Assembly: GCA_947174975.1 (NCBI GenBank)
Contig: CAMWLA010000002.1
Location: 1 to 34,819, forward strand
DNA: 34,819 nucleotides
Direction of reading: 5' to 3'
Origin: an uncultured Clostridia bacterium
GTDB lineage: Bacteria > Bacillota > Clostridia > Christensenellales > Borkfalkiaceae
The notes beneath the pieces were generated by a model. It made no database searches. It had not been told where the DNA came from and saw only the letters and a list, made by a program, of their open reading frames with translations. This document shows, in pieces, positions 16,972-31,900 of this stretch (positions within the stretch are counted from its first letter, which is position 1; every line of letters starts with the position of its first letter). Position numbers and translations under genes: made by a program.

Positions 16972-19900
16972 ATGAAAATTACGGGTACTAAAAAATTATT
17001 ATTATCATTTTTTGCGCTTGCGTGTGCGCTAGGCACGGGCTTGGGCTTCGGTTTGTCTCGCTCCGGGGCGACCGATATCACGGCTTACGCCGCTTCGGAT
17101 AAGCACGTCTTGCCGATGGCTGTCGGTGAAAGGGCGTCCGACGCGGTTTCGGCTGCCGACATAGAGGCGCGCGACGCACTTGCAGAAGCTACGGGTATAC
17201 CCGCAGACTTTATATCTTTCTACGCGCGTTCAAACAACGGCACGGAGAAGGAGCTTTACGATTCTTACGTGGAAGACGAACTTACCACGTTTGACGGTAT
17301 GAAGTCTTTTGCCGAAATGTACTCCGAAGGCGAACTTGTGCCCGAAGAAGACATTTCAGATGAAGACTGGTACGTTTCACCCGATCAAACAGCGGGTTAT
17401 GCTCCTTATTGGAGTTGCTATCTGATTGGACTCGGAGATTCTTGGAGTAACTATTATTCTTCCAAACCGGGCGGGATAACGACTGAGCAGCAGTATTACA
17501 GAAACGCCAACTTTACAATGGGCTATTATGTCAAGTGGGACCAGAGGAAGAGTGCAACACACCACGCTATGGGTAAGCACAACTATATGCTCTACAATAT
17601 CGTTTGGTTGGAAGAGGGCGAAAGCTATACATTCGGCTTTAATTCTGCTACTGGAATGAATAGCGTATATTGCGAAACTACGTCCTCGGTAAATTTCTTA
17701 TCAACGTCGACTTTACTTAGTAACGGTTCATATTCTGGCTATGTGCGTGACTATCTTTTTAATTCAACTAAAGCAAACGAGGCAACCGTACCTAATCCTA
17801 AGGTTAATATCGACCCCGACACTTCAAGGAATACGTATAACGACTATCTTGACGAATTTGGCTCAACTATTGCTCCGGCATCGTCGGACTACACTTCTTC
17901 TTTGGGCACCGGTACGGGCGCAAAGAGAATGACAATTAAGCCTGATGCTCCCAGCGGTGCATATATGATTGTATTGCAGTCGTCAAACAATACGCAAGCC
18001 GGTACTCAGTTTATATGGTGGAACCGAGGCGGTGGATCTTGGAGGTGTAACTATAACGGTTATGTTGCTGATGGCACCGGTAATACGGTTTACTCAATCT
18101 ACTGTACGTACGCTACTTTAGTTTGCCGTAAGGGTATAACCAAACCCAAGCTTGAGTATAACGACGGTGTATCTGCAGACCTTTCATCAAAAACGGTTAA
18201 CTTCAATAACGAAGATCACGAGATGATTATCCAAGGAGACTGGGGTTCCGGTCTTATGGATTATCAGATTTCCGAGTATGTCGGCGGTACGTGGGTTCCC
18301 GCGGCAAAGAACACAAGCTCTACTAACGTTACGCAAGTTTCGCGCGGTACTCGCGGAAGCATAACAAAGGCTGGAAATCTTAAGTTCAAAGCTAAAAATG
18401 CGGGGCAGTACAAAATCGAGATAACTCCTTTTAGGAACTGGAAGGTGGAATCTAACGAAAAAGACGAAAGTGACAGAACTCCCGTAACTTTCTATTTTAC
18501 CATAAAGCCCCGCGAGCTGACGATACCTACAATAATGGACGACAACGTCGGCACCATCGATTCAGCTACCAACACCAAATCGGTGTTCAGAACGGGCAAA
18601 TCTTTGTACATAAGTATTTATCCCGCACCCACCACGTGGACTACTTACGACAATCCTGACGGGCTCAGCCAGTTTGACTGGTCCACAAACGGCGTTTTGA
18701 CTCTCAGCCATTCTGAGCAGCACGTCTATACGGTAACTATAAACTTAAAGTACAATACTCCTACGCAAACCAACCTAAGTTGGTCGGACGGTACAACGTC
18801 GCCCAAGACTTTTAAGTTCGATATAGGGCCGATGAAGGTCGTCGTGCCGGATATTATAAAAGATGGTGGCGGCGGTGTAACAACGTTTACCAAGACGGTT
18901 GAGTATAACGGCGCATACCAGATACTCAGCTTTATGCCGGTTGACGAGGATCAGCTTGTTATTAACGCAATAAACGTAACGACGGGTATGGGTTTATCAA
19001 AAACCAACACGCCTCTCGTTCCCGACACTTTTTGCATCAAGGATAATACGCTTACGCTTACTGCACTCGACGCCGGTCGTTACGAAATGACCGTATCGGT
19101 AAGCGACGAATACGTCTTTGACGATCCTGCGCTGTCTGTTGAACTGACTTACGTGCTGATAATCAACCCTAAGCCGATTGATGCGCCGATACTAAACGAG
19201 CCAACGGCGGTAAACAACGTCAAGACTGTCACGTACGGCGGCGAAAAAATGGCGGACGGCACGACCGACTGGATTGCTACGCTTGAATTTATAAATGCGG
19301 ACCAGTCGCGTATAGATTGGGTATCCGATACCTTAAACGATGCGGGCTGGCTTGACAGTACCCTCAAACTTGCTGGTCGTTCGGCAAAAATTTACGACGT
19401 AACGTTTACACCTAAAAAGAACTATAGGTGGAAGGACGGCGTCACCGTACCTACTTACACGCTTGTAATCGAAAAACTGAAAATAGGCGATCCCCAACTC
19501 GTTAAAGACGGGGAGGCGGGCGCGACGTATGACGGACCCAGCGCAAGCACTCCTACTTCCAAAACGGTAAGATTTAACGGTGATCCTCATCCGTTCAAAA
19601 TTTACTTCCCTACGCTTGCTTCTGTAAAAGATATAATTTATACGAAAGCAAGCTCTATCGAAATGCAGTATAACGGAACGTTCGACAGAGAATGGGACGG
19701 CGATTACGTAACGTTTAAGACCAGTACCGCGGGCGAATATACGTTTGAAATTTTCCCCACGCAGAACTACTGCTGGTCGGACGGTACTACGGGTAGTAAA
19801 ATATTCAACTTCATAATTCAGCCTATTGATATTAAGAGCTTGGAATTCTGGGCAACCAACCAGTGGGCCACCGGTATTCAACAATATTTCTATACCTCAA

Positions 19901-22900
19901 ACGGTTTCAATGCTATTATCAATTACGACGGTACGCCCAAAACAATGCGTATCGGTAACGATAAGCCTACGACTGAAGCTCATAAATATCAGTTAACCGG
20001 CGATTACGCAATGTATTTCGGTATTCTGGATGAAAACGGCGGCTTTGTCGACCGTACCGACGAGGGTTTGACGGGTCTTGCCGCAAAGCTTCCCGACGGC
20101 GTTACTTGCACCCAGGAAAACGGATACCTTACCTTAACTATGACAACTGCCGGCGTTTACCGCGTGGCGGTAATGCTGCAGAACACCAACTTCTGGTGGA
20201 CGGAAACTATGTCCACACAAGTTGTGTATACTCTTACGATTAATCCCGAGGGAATAACTGCTCCCGAAATCGACACGGCTAAGTGTGAAGGACACGATAT
20301 CCACGGGCACTTCTCGGATACGAGTATGCACGGTACTTATTACAACGTTGACTTTGCGCTTGCACTCAAGCTCGACGCTAAATTCACCGATGAAGAGTAT
20401 CAGGATTTAATCGAAGTTATAACACCCGACAATCAGACTTTCGTATATATTGCTAACAGATCCGACAGTTTGATACTTCAGGAGCGCGACGAAGCTCTTG
20501 CGGAAAAGAACGGCACGTACACCGACTGGTATAACGGAGTATTATACTTCTACGCCAAGGACCAAGGCGAATACAACTGGACTGTTAAAATTATAAGCCC
20601 CAACCACGCGTGGGCTGGCAAGACCGAAAAAGAGATTACGTTTACGATCACTATCGATCGCTCACCCGTTTCCGGTCTTGAAATGCACTACGTAGGCGAC
20701 GAGGAAGAAAACAAAAACATACTCGTTCAAGGCGCTACCAATGTTTGGGGCGACGCAATAAACGCGCTTACCGTTAAATACGAGCTTGCTGTTTACAGCG
20801 AAGCCAATAAGGTAATTTTCTTTAAGCGTACCAGCACAGACCACCTCGTTGATACAGGCTTCTCGGCTCAGTTCAGCTACGTAGTTAACAAGTTCGTTAT
20901 GGACAGTGACTACGACGTTGAAGATTTGACCGACGTTACGGAGTTGGTATTTGACGACGGCGAACTTAGACTCGGCGTTCTTGACGCGGGTACTTACGAA
21001 ATAGTCATTACCCCTACGGATAACTATTGCTGGAACGATAACAGCAAATCGATAAGTTCAATTAAGTTCACGCTTGTTATTAACAAGCTCACTATCGATA
21101 CGCCGCTCGTAATTCTCGACGACGGCAGCACGACACTGACTGGCGTCAAGGAGGCAGAGTACGACCATAAGTACCTCACGATGCAGCTCGATCTGCTCAC
21201 TTGGCCTAAGGGTTACGCTATCAAGTCGTTCGAATACGTCAGCACCGATAAGGCCGATAGAGAAGCGGAAGGCGACTTAAAGCCCGTTAAGATTTCGGGC
21301 ACGGGTGACCTTCACGGAACAGACGACGTTAACCTCGGCGTTGACGTTGATACCGGACTTATGTCCGTTCAGGCGCAGAGCGCGGGCGAATATCTGTTAA
21401 CGGTAGTAGTTTCCAACGTCAACAACTATCAGTTGGCGGCGGGCGACAAGCTTTTATACCGTTTCAACATTTCAAGACTTTCGGTATCGCTTCCCGACGC
21501 ATTCCTCTATAAGACTCATCTCACCGAAACAGAGGCGAAGGCTATTGATAAAACCGACGCCGACGTAAGAGTAATGGCTGGCTCGGCAGATGCAAGCAAA
21601 TTCAATTCCGAAAATTCGAATACGGCAGAGTTCGACAGCTATTACCATGCAGTATATCTGTACGGCGACAGTATCAAACTCGGCGACTTCAACATCACCG
21701 TAGAGACGAAGACCGGAAACGGCGACGTTAAGCAAGAAATTATTCAGCCCGTTGACACCGTTGACGGTACCTCGGATGCTACGAATTATTTCAGACTTGC
21801 AGCATTCGGCGTAGATACTTATACTATCGTTCTCAAATTTAACACGCGCGACTTCTATTGGGATAAGGATATCTCAAGCAGCGGTCAGACACGTTCATAC
21901 AAATTCGTAATCACGAGTAAGCTGATTTCAGTGCCTACCGTCAAGGGAGAAAGCAACATTACGCTTATCGACAACAGATACACTGTTGAATTCCCTTACG
22001 TCAAAGACGTTGCTACGCCTAACGACAGCCACAGAATGATTACGCTTACGCACGTGGAATTCGGCGTGGCTATCGCGGGAACAACTCCCACGGAATACGC
22101 AATTATCAACTCCAAGGTAAGCACGTCTTCTACCGCAAACGGCGTACTTCTTACGAATTTCCCTAATCAGATAAATGGCAGTTATGATCCGGTTTACGGT
22201 GAAATAACTATGGCTACTTCGCTTGACGGAATCGTCGGCGGTGAAGCTAAGGTTACGTATACTTACGTTATCGAACTCAATATCGACCCCAACAATATGC
22301 GTTGGGATACGGGCGCCGAGGGCGATACGCTTACGAAGTACTACGAAATCAAGATAGTTAAGCAGAAGATTGCGCGTCCTTACATCATCGATACGAAGAA
22401 CACAACCGGTAACGATAAATACGTTGTATACGACGGTTCCGACTGGGTTGAAGAGCTTCAGATTGCGTTGATGGATCCGGCACTTATTTCACATACTCTG
22501 TCTGTGACAACTATGACGGATATGCTTGATACGACTGATCCGGATTATGCAAATCTGCTTAAAGTTACGGCTCCCGCTCCCGCGGCTACGTATACGGTGG
22601 TTGCAAAGATTATCGACCCCGATAACGCAGAATGGTTAGACGGTTCTACCGACGATATAACGTTTAATCTTATAGTCAACCCTATCGAAGTTGCTAAGCC
22701 CTATATCTTAATTCCTACCGGCTCAACCGAAGCGCAGGAAGGAGTAGTGGGCTGGACTAAGACGGTTACTTATGAAGACGTTGGCGGCGTTGTAGAGCAC
22801 TTTATGAACGTCAACGGCTTCTGGCAACAAGACGGAAGCAAGTTTACTGATCTTCCCTCGGGAACGCAGATTCCCGACGTAATGACGTATACGATTGAAA

Positions 22901-25900
22901 ACCTTGCGTTCAAGACGGAAGGGTATACGAAGCCCGCGTACGTTGCCGGTAACGATTATGTCTTTAATGACGGTACGTTGAATTTCGGCGCGGAAAATGC
23001 CGGAAAATACGTAGTAAGATTCAAGCTCAGCGGCAACGCAGTATGGCTTGACGGCTCAAAAGACGATTTAGACGTTACCCTCATAATCAATAAGAAGACC
23101 CACACGGATCTTGCAATCTACCTTGACCGCGCCGACGCGAACGAGTGGTGCGACGAGGTTGTGGGCAACACCAAAACGTTTACTTACAAGCTTGATGCAA
23201 GCGGCAATCCCGTTGATGCGTTTATGAAAATCGTAAACTTCGACGATACGCTGATGACTTACGACAGCTTGATCAGCGGCACTATGTCCGCAACCCCCGG
23301 CGACGGTTATTTGGAAGAAAGCGGTACGGGTCTCGGACTCTCTGCCGACAAAACCAACTATACCGTCAAGGCGTTCAATGCGGGCGAATACGTAATTCAG
23401 TTCAGCCTTAAAGACAACGCTAACCACCGTTGGGAATTTGCCGACGTAGCAACTTGCACTTTCAAGCTGCAAATTAAAAAACTCAAGCTTTTACAGCCCG
23501 TAATCAATTCCGATTACAGCCTTACCAACGAAAGCATTGAAGGCAATACCCTTACCGTAGACTACGATAAGAATTTGCACACGATACTTGTTGAATCGCT
23601 CTTCGATAATCTGAATAACGGCGCTTACAGCGTTTTGGGTTCGAAATACTTTACCGTAGCCGATAATACTGCGGCAAAGAACCTTGCGGGCGACCCCGCA
23701 TACAATGCGGCAACCCACCTTACGGTATTCAAGTCGTACGACGATACGAAGACGGCCGGTCTCAAGATTAAGGACTTGTTCGAGGATACGGTAACGTTTG
23801 ATTCGACAATCCTCAATCCCGCATACTCGTACAACGGTGTCAGTGCGAATACGGATGCAGAGCTTATAAATCTGTTCCGTCTTACGGCTTACACCCCCGG
23901 CGATTACTATATGACCTTCACTCTCACCGATTCCGCTAATATGGAATGGTCGGGTGTGACTGGCAACGATATAGAGTTCAAAATCGTTATTAATAAAGTA
24001 GTGCACGACGCACCCGTCTTTGCGGGAAGTACTTTAATCACGCAGTCCAAGGAATATACCGGCGACAAAGTTGAGTTTACGTTCAACAACGTTTCAAACG
24101 GTAAAATGACGGCTGTCGGCGCGGTAATCACTACTGCAAGTGAAGAGTATGAGATTACCGGATACACCGGTCCGGACGCTACAATTACCGCAAACTTCGC
24201 AACGATGAATTTCGAAGTCAGCTGGTTCAACGGCGTTCTCGTTCTCGGCTTCACCGAGATAGGTACCTACAACGTAAGGATAAGTATTACGGATACCGAC
24301 TTCATCGCTTGGGACGGAACTACCGATACTTATAAAGATTTTGAATGTATCGTAGCAAAGCGCACCGTTAAATCGGAAGTGACCTTCTCGGCGCCCGGCG
24401 ATTCCGAGCTTGACGCAAAGCTCAGGGAGCATAAAGACGTTTGGCCGATAACGGTAACGGGCGGAGTAGGCGCACAGATAGTATTATCCGGACTTCGCAC
24501 GACTCCTACGGCCGCTTCTTGGAATCAGCGTCTCGGCTTCAAGGTTTACTACGAAAAAATAACCGACGTAGGCGTTGAGATAGGCTCAAAGACCTATGAA
24601 GATACGGATACACCCGTAATCTGGACTCCTCCCGTAAAACAGTCCGACGGCACCTATAGCTTGACGTTATGGTACGCGGAAATCGGTAACGGTAAGGGCA
24701 ATATCAAGAAGGGTAAATATAACCTCGTCATAGAGCAAGTCGATACCGACGGCAACCACAAACTGGATAAGGTTATCGTTCCCTTCGAAGTAGAGGGCGA
24801 TCCCGCTCCTTTCAAGGCGGAAATGCTTGAATGGGTATATACGAGAAATATCGATCCCCCTTCAACAGCTCCCGCTTCCGTAAACGATCAAGGTGCGAAA
24901 CCCGAAAACAGATTCATTCTCAATTACGAGGAAGGCGTAACCTACACGTTCTTGCCTAAGCTTAAATCTGCATATGGCGGTTACGACGGTTCTAATCCTC
25001 TTTTCGTAACTCAGCTTGAAACGTATTACGTTACTTGGGACAAAAGTTATGACGGCGTTCAGAGTCCTCTTAATGCCGGGGATAATTACGTCAAGATAGT
25101 TATCAAGTTAGACGTAGCTAATTCCGACACCGAAGACTACAAGTTCGACGATTACGAATTCATTCTTTACTACAATATTAAGAAAGCTAAGTACAACCTC
25201 AGCAATCTTGAATGGTACTATGACGATACCATTGCTACGGCGCCTTACACGTATACTTACGACAATGCCGACAAGTCGGTAAGCATAGTTGCCAAAACCG
25301 GCACTACCATGCCTACGGGTCTTGTTCCCAGTGCGTATAAGACGGGCGGCATCTATCAAACGGCGGCTACTCCCAATGTAGACTTCCCCGTTGCAACGGT
25401 AAATACTAATTTAATGAGGTATGCGGGTCAGTACACTACGGAAGTAGAGTTTACGGTTACGAGCCCCAACTATGAAAGACCTATAAAGGGCGATCCCGAC
25501 ACTTACGACGGTTCGTTCGAGTGGACGAGAGACTGGACCATTACCCCCCAGCACATAGTAGTTGACTGGGTACAGGGACAGACGACCTCCTCCGACGGTA
25601 CCGTAACCACGCGTTCGAAACCTTCGGTTGCGGGAACGCACGCGGGTAAATTCTCGTTCATCTACGAAGTCGAGGATTCAAGTCAGCCTACGGGTTGGAG
25701 AGCCGTTTCTGCAATTACGCGTTCGCCCGGTCAAACCATAATGTACAGAGCAACCGCTTCTTTGAAGCCCGGTTCCGGTGCAACAGATTACGCACGTAAC
25801 TATACGTTCGAGTTTTTGGGCGGCGACGATCCTACGATAGGCAATCCCCTTGAATTCGAAGTCGGCGGCGACGATACGATAATCTACAACCATATCACGG

Positions 25901-28900
25901 TTGACGGCAAAATCGAACTCGATTACGAGTATACGGGCAGTGCATTCGAAGCTGATACGGAAATCGACTTCGATACGTCAAACGGTCAGATTACAGTTGC
26001 CGGAAACATCAACATTCTGTACTATAGAAGAGATTTGACTACCGGCGATCCCGTAGGTTCACCTATCGCGGCTCCTTATGATATCGGTAATTACATTGTA
26101 ATACTCAAGCTCAGATACAGCGGTACTACGGAAGACTTTGCGCTCAGCGAAGACAGATATGAGTACAACATCATTAAGGCTAAGTTGAAGGCGGAAGACT
26201 TTGAGTGGCGCGTTAAGCACAACGACGGCACCAACGATATCGAAGCTGTATACAGAGACGATCTCGGCGGAAAGTGGGTTAACGTAGACACCAAGGAAGA
26301 GGTAACCGTTGAATACGACGGCAAGCCTTACGAGGTATATCTCTACTCTGAGTTTGCTGCTTCGATAATCCGTTTCACGTACACGGACGCTTCGCAGATT
26401 TATGCGGATACCTATACGACGACGGCTACGGATATAATGGATACGGCTCATTACGAGTTCGACCCGTCAGATCCTCCTTCGTTGACGTTCACTTGGGAAA
26501 TCAAGAAACATTTCCTTGACTTGAAGAACGTAAAGTGGAACTACGAAGAAGCTTACGTATTCACGGTAGTCAACGGCACACCTAAGGCGTTCTTTGTCGA
26601 AATCGATAATCTTCCCGATTACCTCTCCTCAGACAAAGTAAAGTACACCGTATACCGCGGTGCGGAATTTGTCGACGGTGATATTACCGATTACGGTACT
26701 TACACGACTACGGTCGAAATTCTCGAAGATAAAATCGATACGGATAACTACGAGTTGGGTACTTGGCCGGCAGCGGTTGAGAAAACCATCACGTGGGAAA
26801 TCAAGCGTAGAGAGTTAGTCGTTCCCAAAGATGACAGAAGCTGGTCTGAATTCGACGGTGTTCAGCACAATCTCTTAAAGCCTTTCGGCTTTGCGGTAGA
26901 TTGGAACGAATACTTCGACGTTGAAGTAACTTATACCGACTTCGAAGGTAACGTAACTCCCAACTACGACGGAACGGCAAGGTTCGGCGGAAAATACTAT
27001 GCGTATGACGCGGGTACTTACAAGTTTGATCTTAAAATCAAGCAGAAGTTCAACGGCGGAACCGCAGCAGATCCCCGTAACAATATCGTTTGGGTCGTAA
27101 CGGATGATGAAGGAACGCGTAAAACTCCCGACGATCAGCCCGTTTCGTATAAAGTAGAAAAGAAGCAGCTTATCGTAACCGGCTGGGTTGAAAACTTCGA
27201 ATTATCTCGAGTTGTTCTTTTCGGCAATATCGATTCCGCTAAGTTTGTAGATTACGACTTCTATAAAGGTAATTCGGGTTCTGCCGGCGCAGAAGCAACG
27301 CTTAACGACGTACTGCAATCGGCGGGCGGAGACGTGTTCTCTATGGTTCCCAAAATCCGTGGAGCGTACACCGGAAATATAGAGCTGTCCTATGAAACTA
27401 AGGATAAGTTCATTTCGTTCACGACTCCGGAAATTACCGAAGATAATGCGGATAAAGTAGTCGGCAAACCTTATATCTACGGATATTCGATTAACGGCTC
27501 GATCACGTATTTCACGAACGATCAGATTGCGGCTGGCGATATATCAGTCACCTACACGGGCGAAGATATAACGTTCAGAATTCAAAACTGGGATACTTAT
27601 TACAGTCAATACGTAACCGTTTACGGCGGATCGCTTGACGATTTGACACAGCGTGAAGCCGGTGAATACACGTTGACTCTCATTCTCAGAACCGATCTTG
27701 AGAAACCTCTTTATTGGGGCAAGACGGACGATAATAAAATCGACCGTTCGGCAGTAGAACTCAAATTCAAAATCAGCTACAAGATGCTGACGATACCCGA
27801 GTTACCCGCTGAAATCACTTATAACGGCAGCGTAATCAATATTCTTGAAAAAGCTACCAACTCAACGTATTCGAAACTGCTTGCAGAATACGGCAATTAC
27901 GTTGAAATTTCGGGCAACACGGCTATTAACGTAGGCGAGCAGACGCTGTACCTCAACATCAAAGAAGAATACGGCAACGCTGTAAGATGGAACAACAATA
28001 CCGACCAAGGTATCGTAGGCGCTTACACGTTTGCATGGAAGATTATTCCCGTACTCATTCAGAAACCCGAAAAGGACCTCGACGTGAGAATTGAATACGA
28101 CGGATATGCGCACAGCGTATTCGAAGTACTCAAAGGCTATGACGAAAAGAATCCTACCCCCGCAATCGCTACGCTTATGGCTAACATAAACGAAGTCAAC
28201 GGACGCAGCATCAACGCGGGTGAATTCGAGGCAGAGCTTTCGCTTCCCAACAATAATTACTCTTGGTGCGATGCAGACGGTAAAGCGCTTGCAGACAGAT
28301 CACCCGTGATTATTCCTTGGAAGATCGGTAAGAAAGTCATCGACTTCGGTGACGCTTACTGGGGTTATATGGACGGCGAGGAAGAGGTTGCATACGATGA
28401 AAATTCACCGTTCACGTTCACTATCGTAAACGGCAGAGTTAAGAACTTCACCGTAGAAATCCTCGGTATGCCCGAAATTCTTAAAACTTATACATCTTAC
28501 AGCACTAACGGCTTGCCCGGAAATTCAGCCGGTGCAGTAAGTACTTACACCACTACGGTTGTATTCGATCTGGATAGAATCGACAGAAAGAACTTCGAAG
28601 TAGGCGTTCTTCCCGACGACATTTCACAGTTGGTATGGAAGATAGTACCTCGCGAAATCGATCTTCCCGAATACGACGAAAGCTGGACTACGTTTGACGG
28701 AAAAGTTCACGACCTTACCGCACTTTTAGGTCTTCCCGAAGACTGGGCGGAATATCTCGACATTTCCGTTGAATACAAGGCAACGGAAGCTGATTCGTAT
28801 GACGCATATATGGGTGAAGACGATTACGTCGTCGGTTACTCGAATTATAACGGCTTCTACTTCGGCTTCTACAAGATAACCGTGACCCTTAAAACCGGTT

Positions 28901-31900
28901 CGTCTATCCTCGGCAACGTCAAGTGGGTAGGCGGAGTTGCTCCCGAAGATATCGTAATAGAGGTATCCGAGCTCATAATCAACGTTACAGATTGGTTTGA
29001 GGACGACGAAAACTCATACGTTATGCTTGAGGACGGCGCAACCCTTCCCGACGAAATAGCGGAAAGATTAGAATACATTCTCTACGAAGACGGCGATACG
29101 AACAAGACTTTGTTGAAGCCCGATGATATCGTCGGAGGAAAGAAGTATTACATCGAGTACGTATTTAAGACCGGCAGAGACGAAAAGGGCGTTGCGTACA
29201 ACTACGGTATCAAACTCGTGTTTGCAAAGGGCGTTCCCAATCCCCTTGAATTCGACACCGGAAACTACGGCGATCAGCCTATAATCTGGTTGCCCGCACC
29301 CGTTCTCAAAACGGCGGTACTTGAATACAACGGTGAAGCACAGACGTTTGTAATCAACGGTATGGATTCCGTTTACAAGCTCACCTATGCAAAGAAGAAC
29401 CAGCTTAACGCAATGTACTCGCTCGGACTCGGCGATAACGTCAACAGCTATATCTATCTGACAAACGAAAAAGCCCTTACGGCTACTTCTGCAGGTACGT
29501 ATACTGCGGTTATCAAACTTCTGGGCAAAGTAAGACTTTCGTGGTACGACAGCACTGTTTACAGTGTAGACTCAAACGGAAATCTTATCTACAAGTCAAG
29601 CGGTTTCACGGTACCTAATGCCGAAAATCTGTTTAACAACAAATCGTTCACCGTTTCGTACACGATTACTCCTAAGAGAGTTCCCTTATTGACCGATGAA
29701 GACCTTGAAAAGCTTATGGGCATAATCGTCGGCTATGACGGAACCGAAAAGGACGTAACCGTAGAAGCGAAGGAAGTATTTGACGAGCTTGAAGCAAAAT
29801 ACGGCAAGATATTCGACTACGCGGGCAAAACCGGCACTGCGGCAGCTGAATACGAGCTTACTATAACCCTTGCTGATCTTTCAAGCAGCTACTGGTACTC
29901 CGAAGAGCCTACCAAAGAGGTAGTATCCAAGGTAAGACTTGACGGCTATGAGTTCAAATACGTTCAAGACGGTTCAAGCTGGAAGCTTGTGCTTGTCAAA
30001 GTAGACAAATACGGAACTCCCGAACTTGATTCTGCGGGTAAATACGTTGAATTCAATTACGGCGAGTATGACGTCGACGTTGAATATCTTCCCGATTTCG
30101 AATACGAATTCGTCAAGATTAAAGAAAACGACGGCGATCCCGAAGCACTCTGGCTTACGAACCCCGACGGTACTATCAACGTAGCAAACAGCTACTTCCT
30201 TGATGAAGACGGCGACCAAGTAACTATTGACGGCAAGTTCGTTACGTACACCTACGAAATGGATAAAGCCGATAACACGGTTGTGGTTTGGTATAAGAAA
30301 GACGATACTCTCGGCTTCATTCCTACCACCAACCCCGACGAAGCCGAATACGTTAAACGTATCGTGCTCGACATAAATGCAGACGTTAAGTACGGTTACA
30401 AGAAGTATAAGACCGAAGACGCAACAGAATACACGTATCTGTTCAATAAGCTTACGATCGTAGACGGCGTTCCCGTTGCGATTGTTGACAGCGAAGGAAA
30501 GTTTATCGATACGTATCTGTTCTTCAACGGAACCGATTACGAGCTTCGTAAGTACGATCTTGACACGGACGGCAAATTTATTTCCGACGGCGGAACTCAC
30601 TACACCTTCACACCGGTTGAAGCAACGTGCGAAATGGTTAACAGTGATTTCTACACGATTTCGGGCGGTAAGTTTGTTGTTTCCGTAACCGGCGAGTATA
30701 TGCTCAGATACGTACTTGACGGCACTAATAGAAAACAGCAAATTGTATATGCTAAAGATGATAACGGCAACTTAATCGTTGATACTGAGTTCACTGTTGT
30801 TTCCGAAGACGTTTATGTAAGAATAACGGATAAGGAATACAAAGTTAAGTGGGAAATCAGTAGCGCGGTTCTTCCGATGCCCGAATTCGACGAAGAAAAG
30901 ATGCAGCAGTACACCGGCGGCACGTTATATGCAAAAGACGTACTCAAAGGCTTCTTGCCCGACCTTATGGAAATCGTAGAGGGCGGCGAAGGAGTCGACG
31001 CGGGCGAATACACTGCAAAGATTATAATAACTTCGCCTAACTCCAAGTGGAATCCTAACGATACCACCGAGGATTACGTCCTTGTAAAATGGCGTATCGA
31101 TACTGCAAAGATCGATTTAAGCGAAGTTAAGTGGGTATTTACCGACGGTACTAATACCTATGACGATTGCAGCGAATTCGTATATACCCGAGTAGACGGC
31201 AAACCCGTTGTTTACTGGGTAGAGCTTGCAAATCTTCCCGAAGCATTGAAGAGCAAAGTTACCTTTACCACCAACAACAAACCCGGCGCTTATGCCGGAA
31301 CCGATGTGGGTAAATATACCACCCTCGTTGAATACGGTACCGAAAACGATCCTAACTTCGAGGCGTTCGATATACCCGAAGAATTAAAGGTAATCGAGTG
31401 GAGCATCAAGAGAAGATTCCTCGACGTTCCCGAAATCGGTTCGGTATGGCTGGTATTTGACAGCGAAAAGCACGATTTGCGTGAAGTTTTGGGACTTCCC
31501 GAAGATTGGAACGAGTATTACACAATTAAAATTCTGTATGCAGACAACTTCGTTGACTATAAAGATTATAAGGGCTACGAAGGCGACCCGTACACAGCAT
31601 TCGGATCGGGCGCATACAAGTTCACGTTCACAATCAAGACGGGTATCAACCCCACAGTAACCAATCCCAACGTAGTTTGGAAAACGACCGGAACTAATCC
31701 CCCCGTTTCGGGGGGGCCGGCCGAGTCCGGACCGAGCGAGTCGGGGCCCGAAGCTTCTGCTCCGGAAGGTGAATCTCTTGAAGCTCCGACGGCTGCCTCA
31801 TTCGTTTCCGTTTATTCGGAAGAAATAGAGGAAAGCACCGCTATCGTTGAGGAGACGGAAGAAGTTAAACTTGTAAAAGCCGAAATCAAAGAAACGGCGA

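Noticed and set aside
16901-16975. 24-codon leader ORF MDAKKEIGSLYPKSEKNYYFWSTL whose TGA overlaps the giant 2 ATG as ATGA
   Set aside because: The predicted -10 (16894-16899) puts the TSS after this ATG and there is no SD. In copy 1 a one-base indel shifts the frame so that the peptide end is not conserved. Treated as untranslated leader.
29974-30741. 255-aa minus-strand ORF and the other antisense ORFs (e.g. 9004-9738, 712-1392)
   Set aside because: Shadow ORFs opposite clearly conserved coding sequence, with low-complexity translations and no independent start signals.
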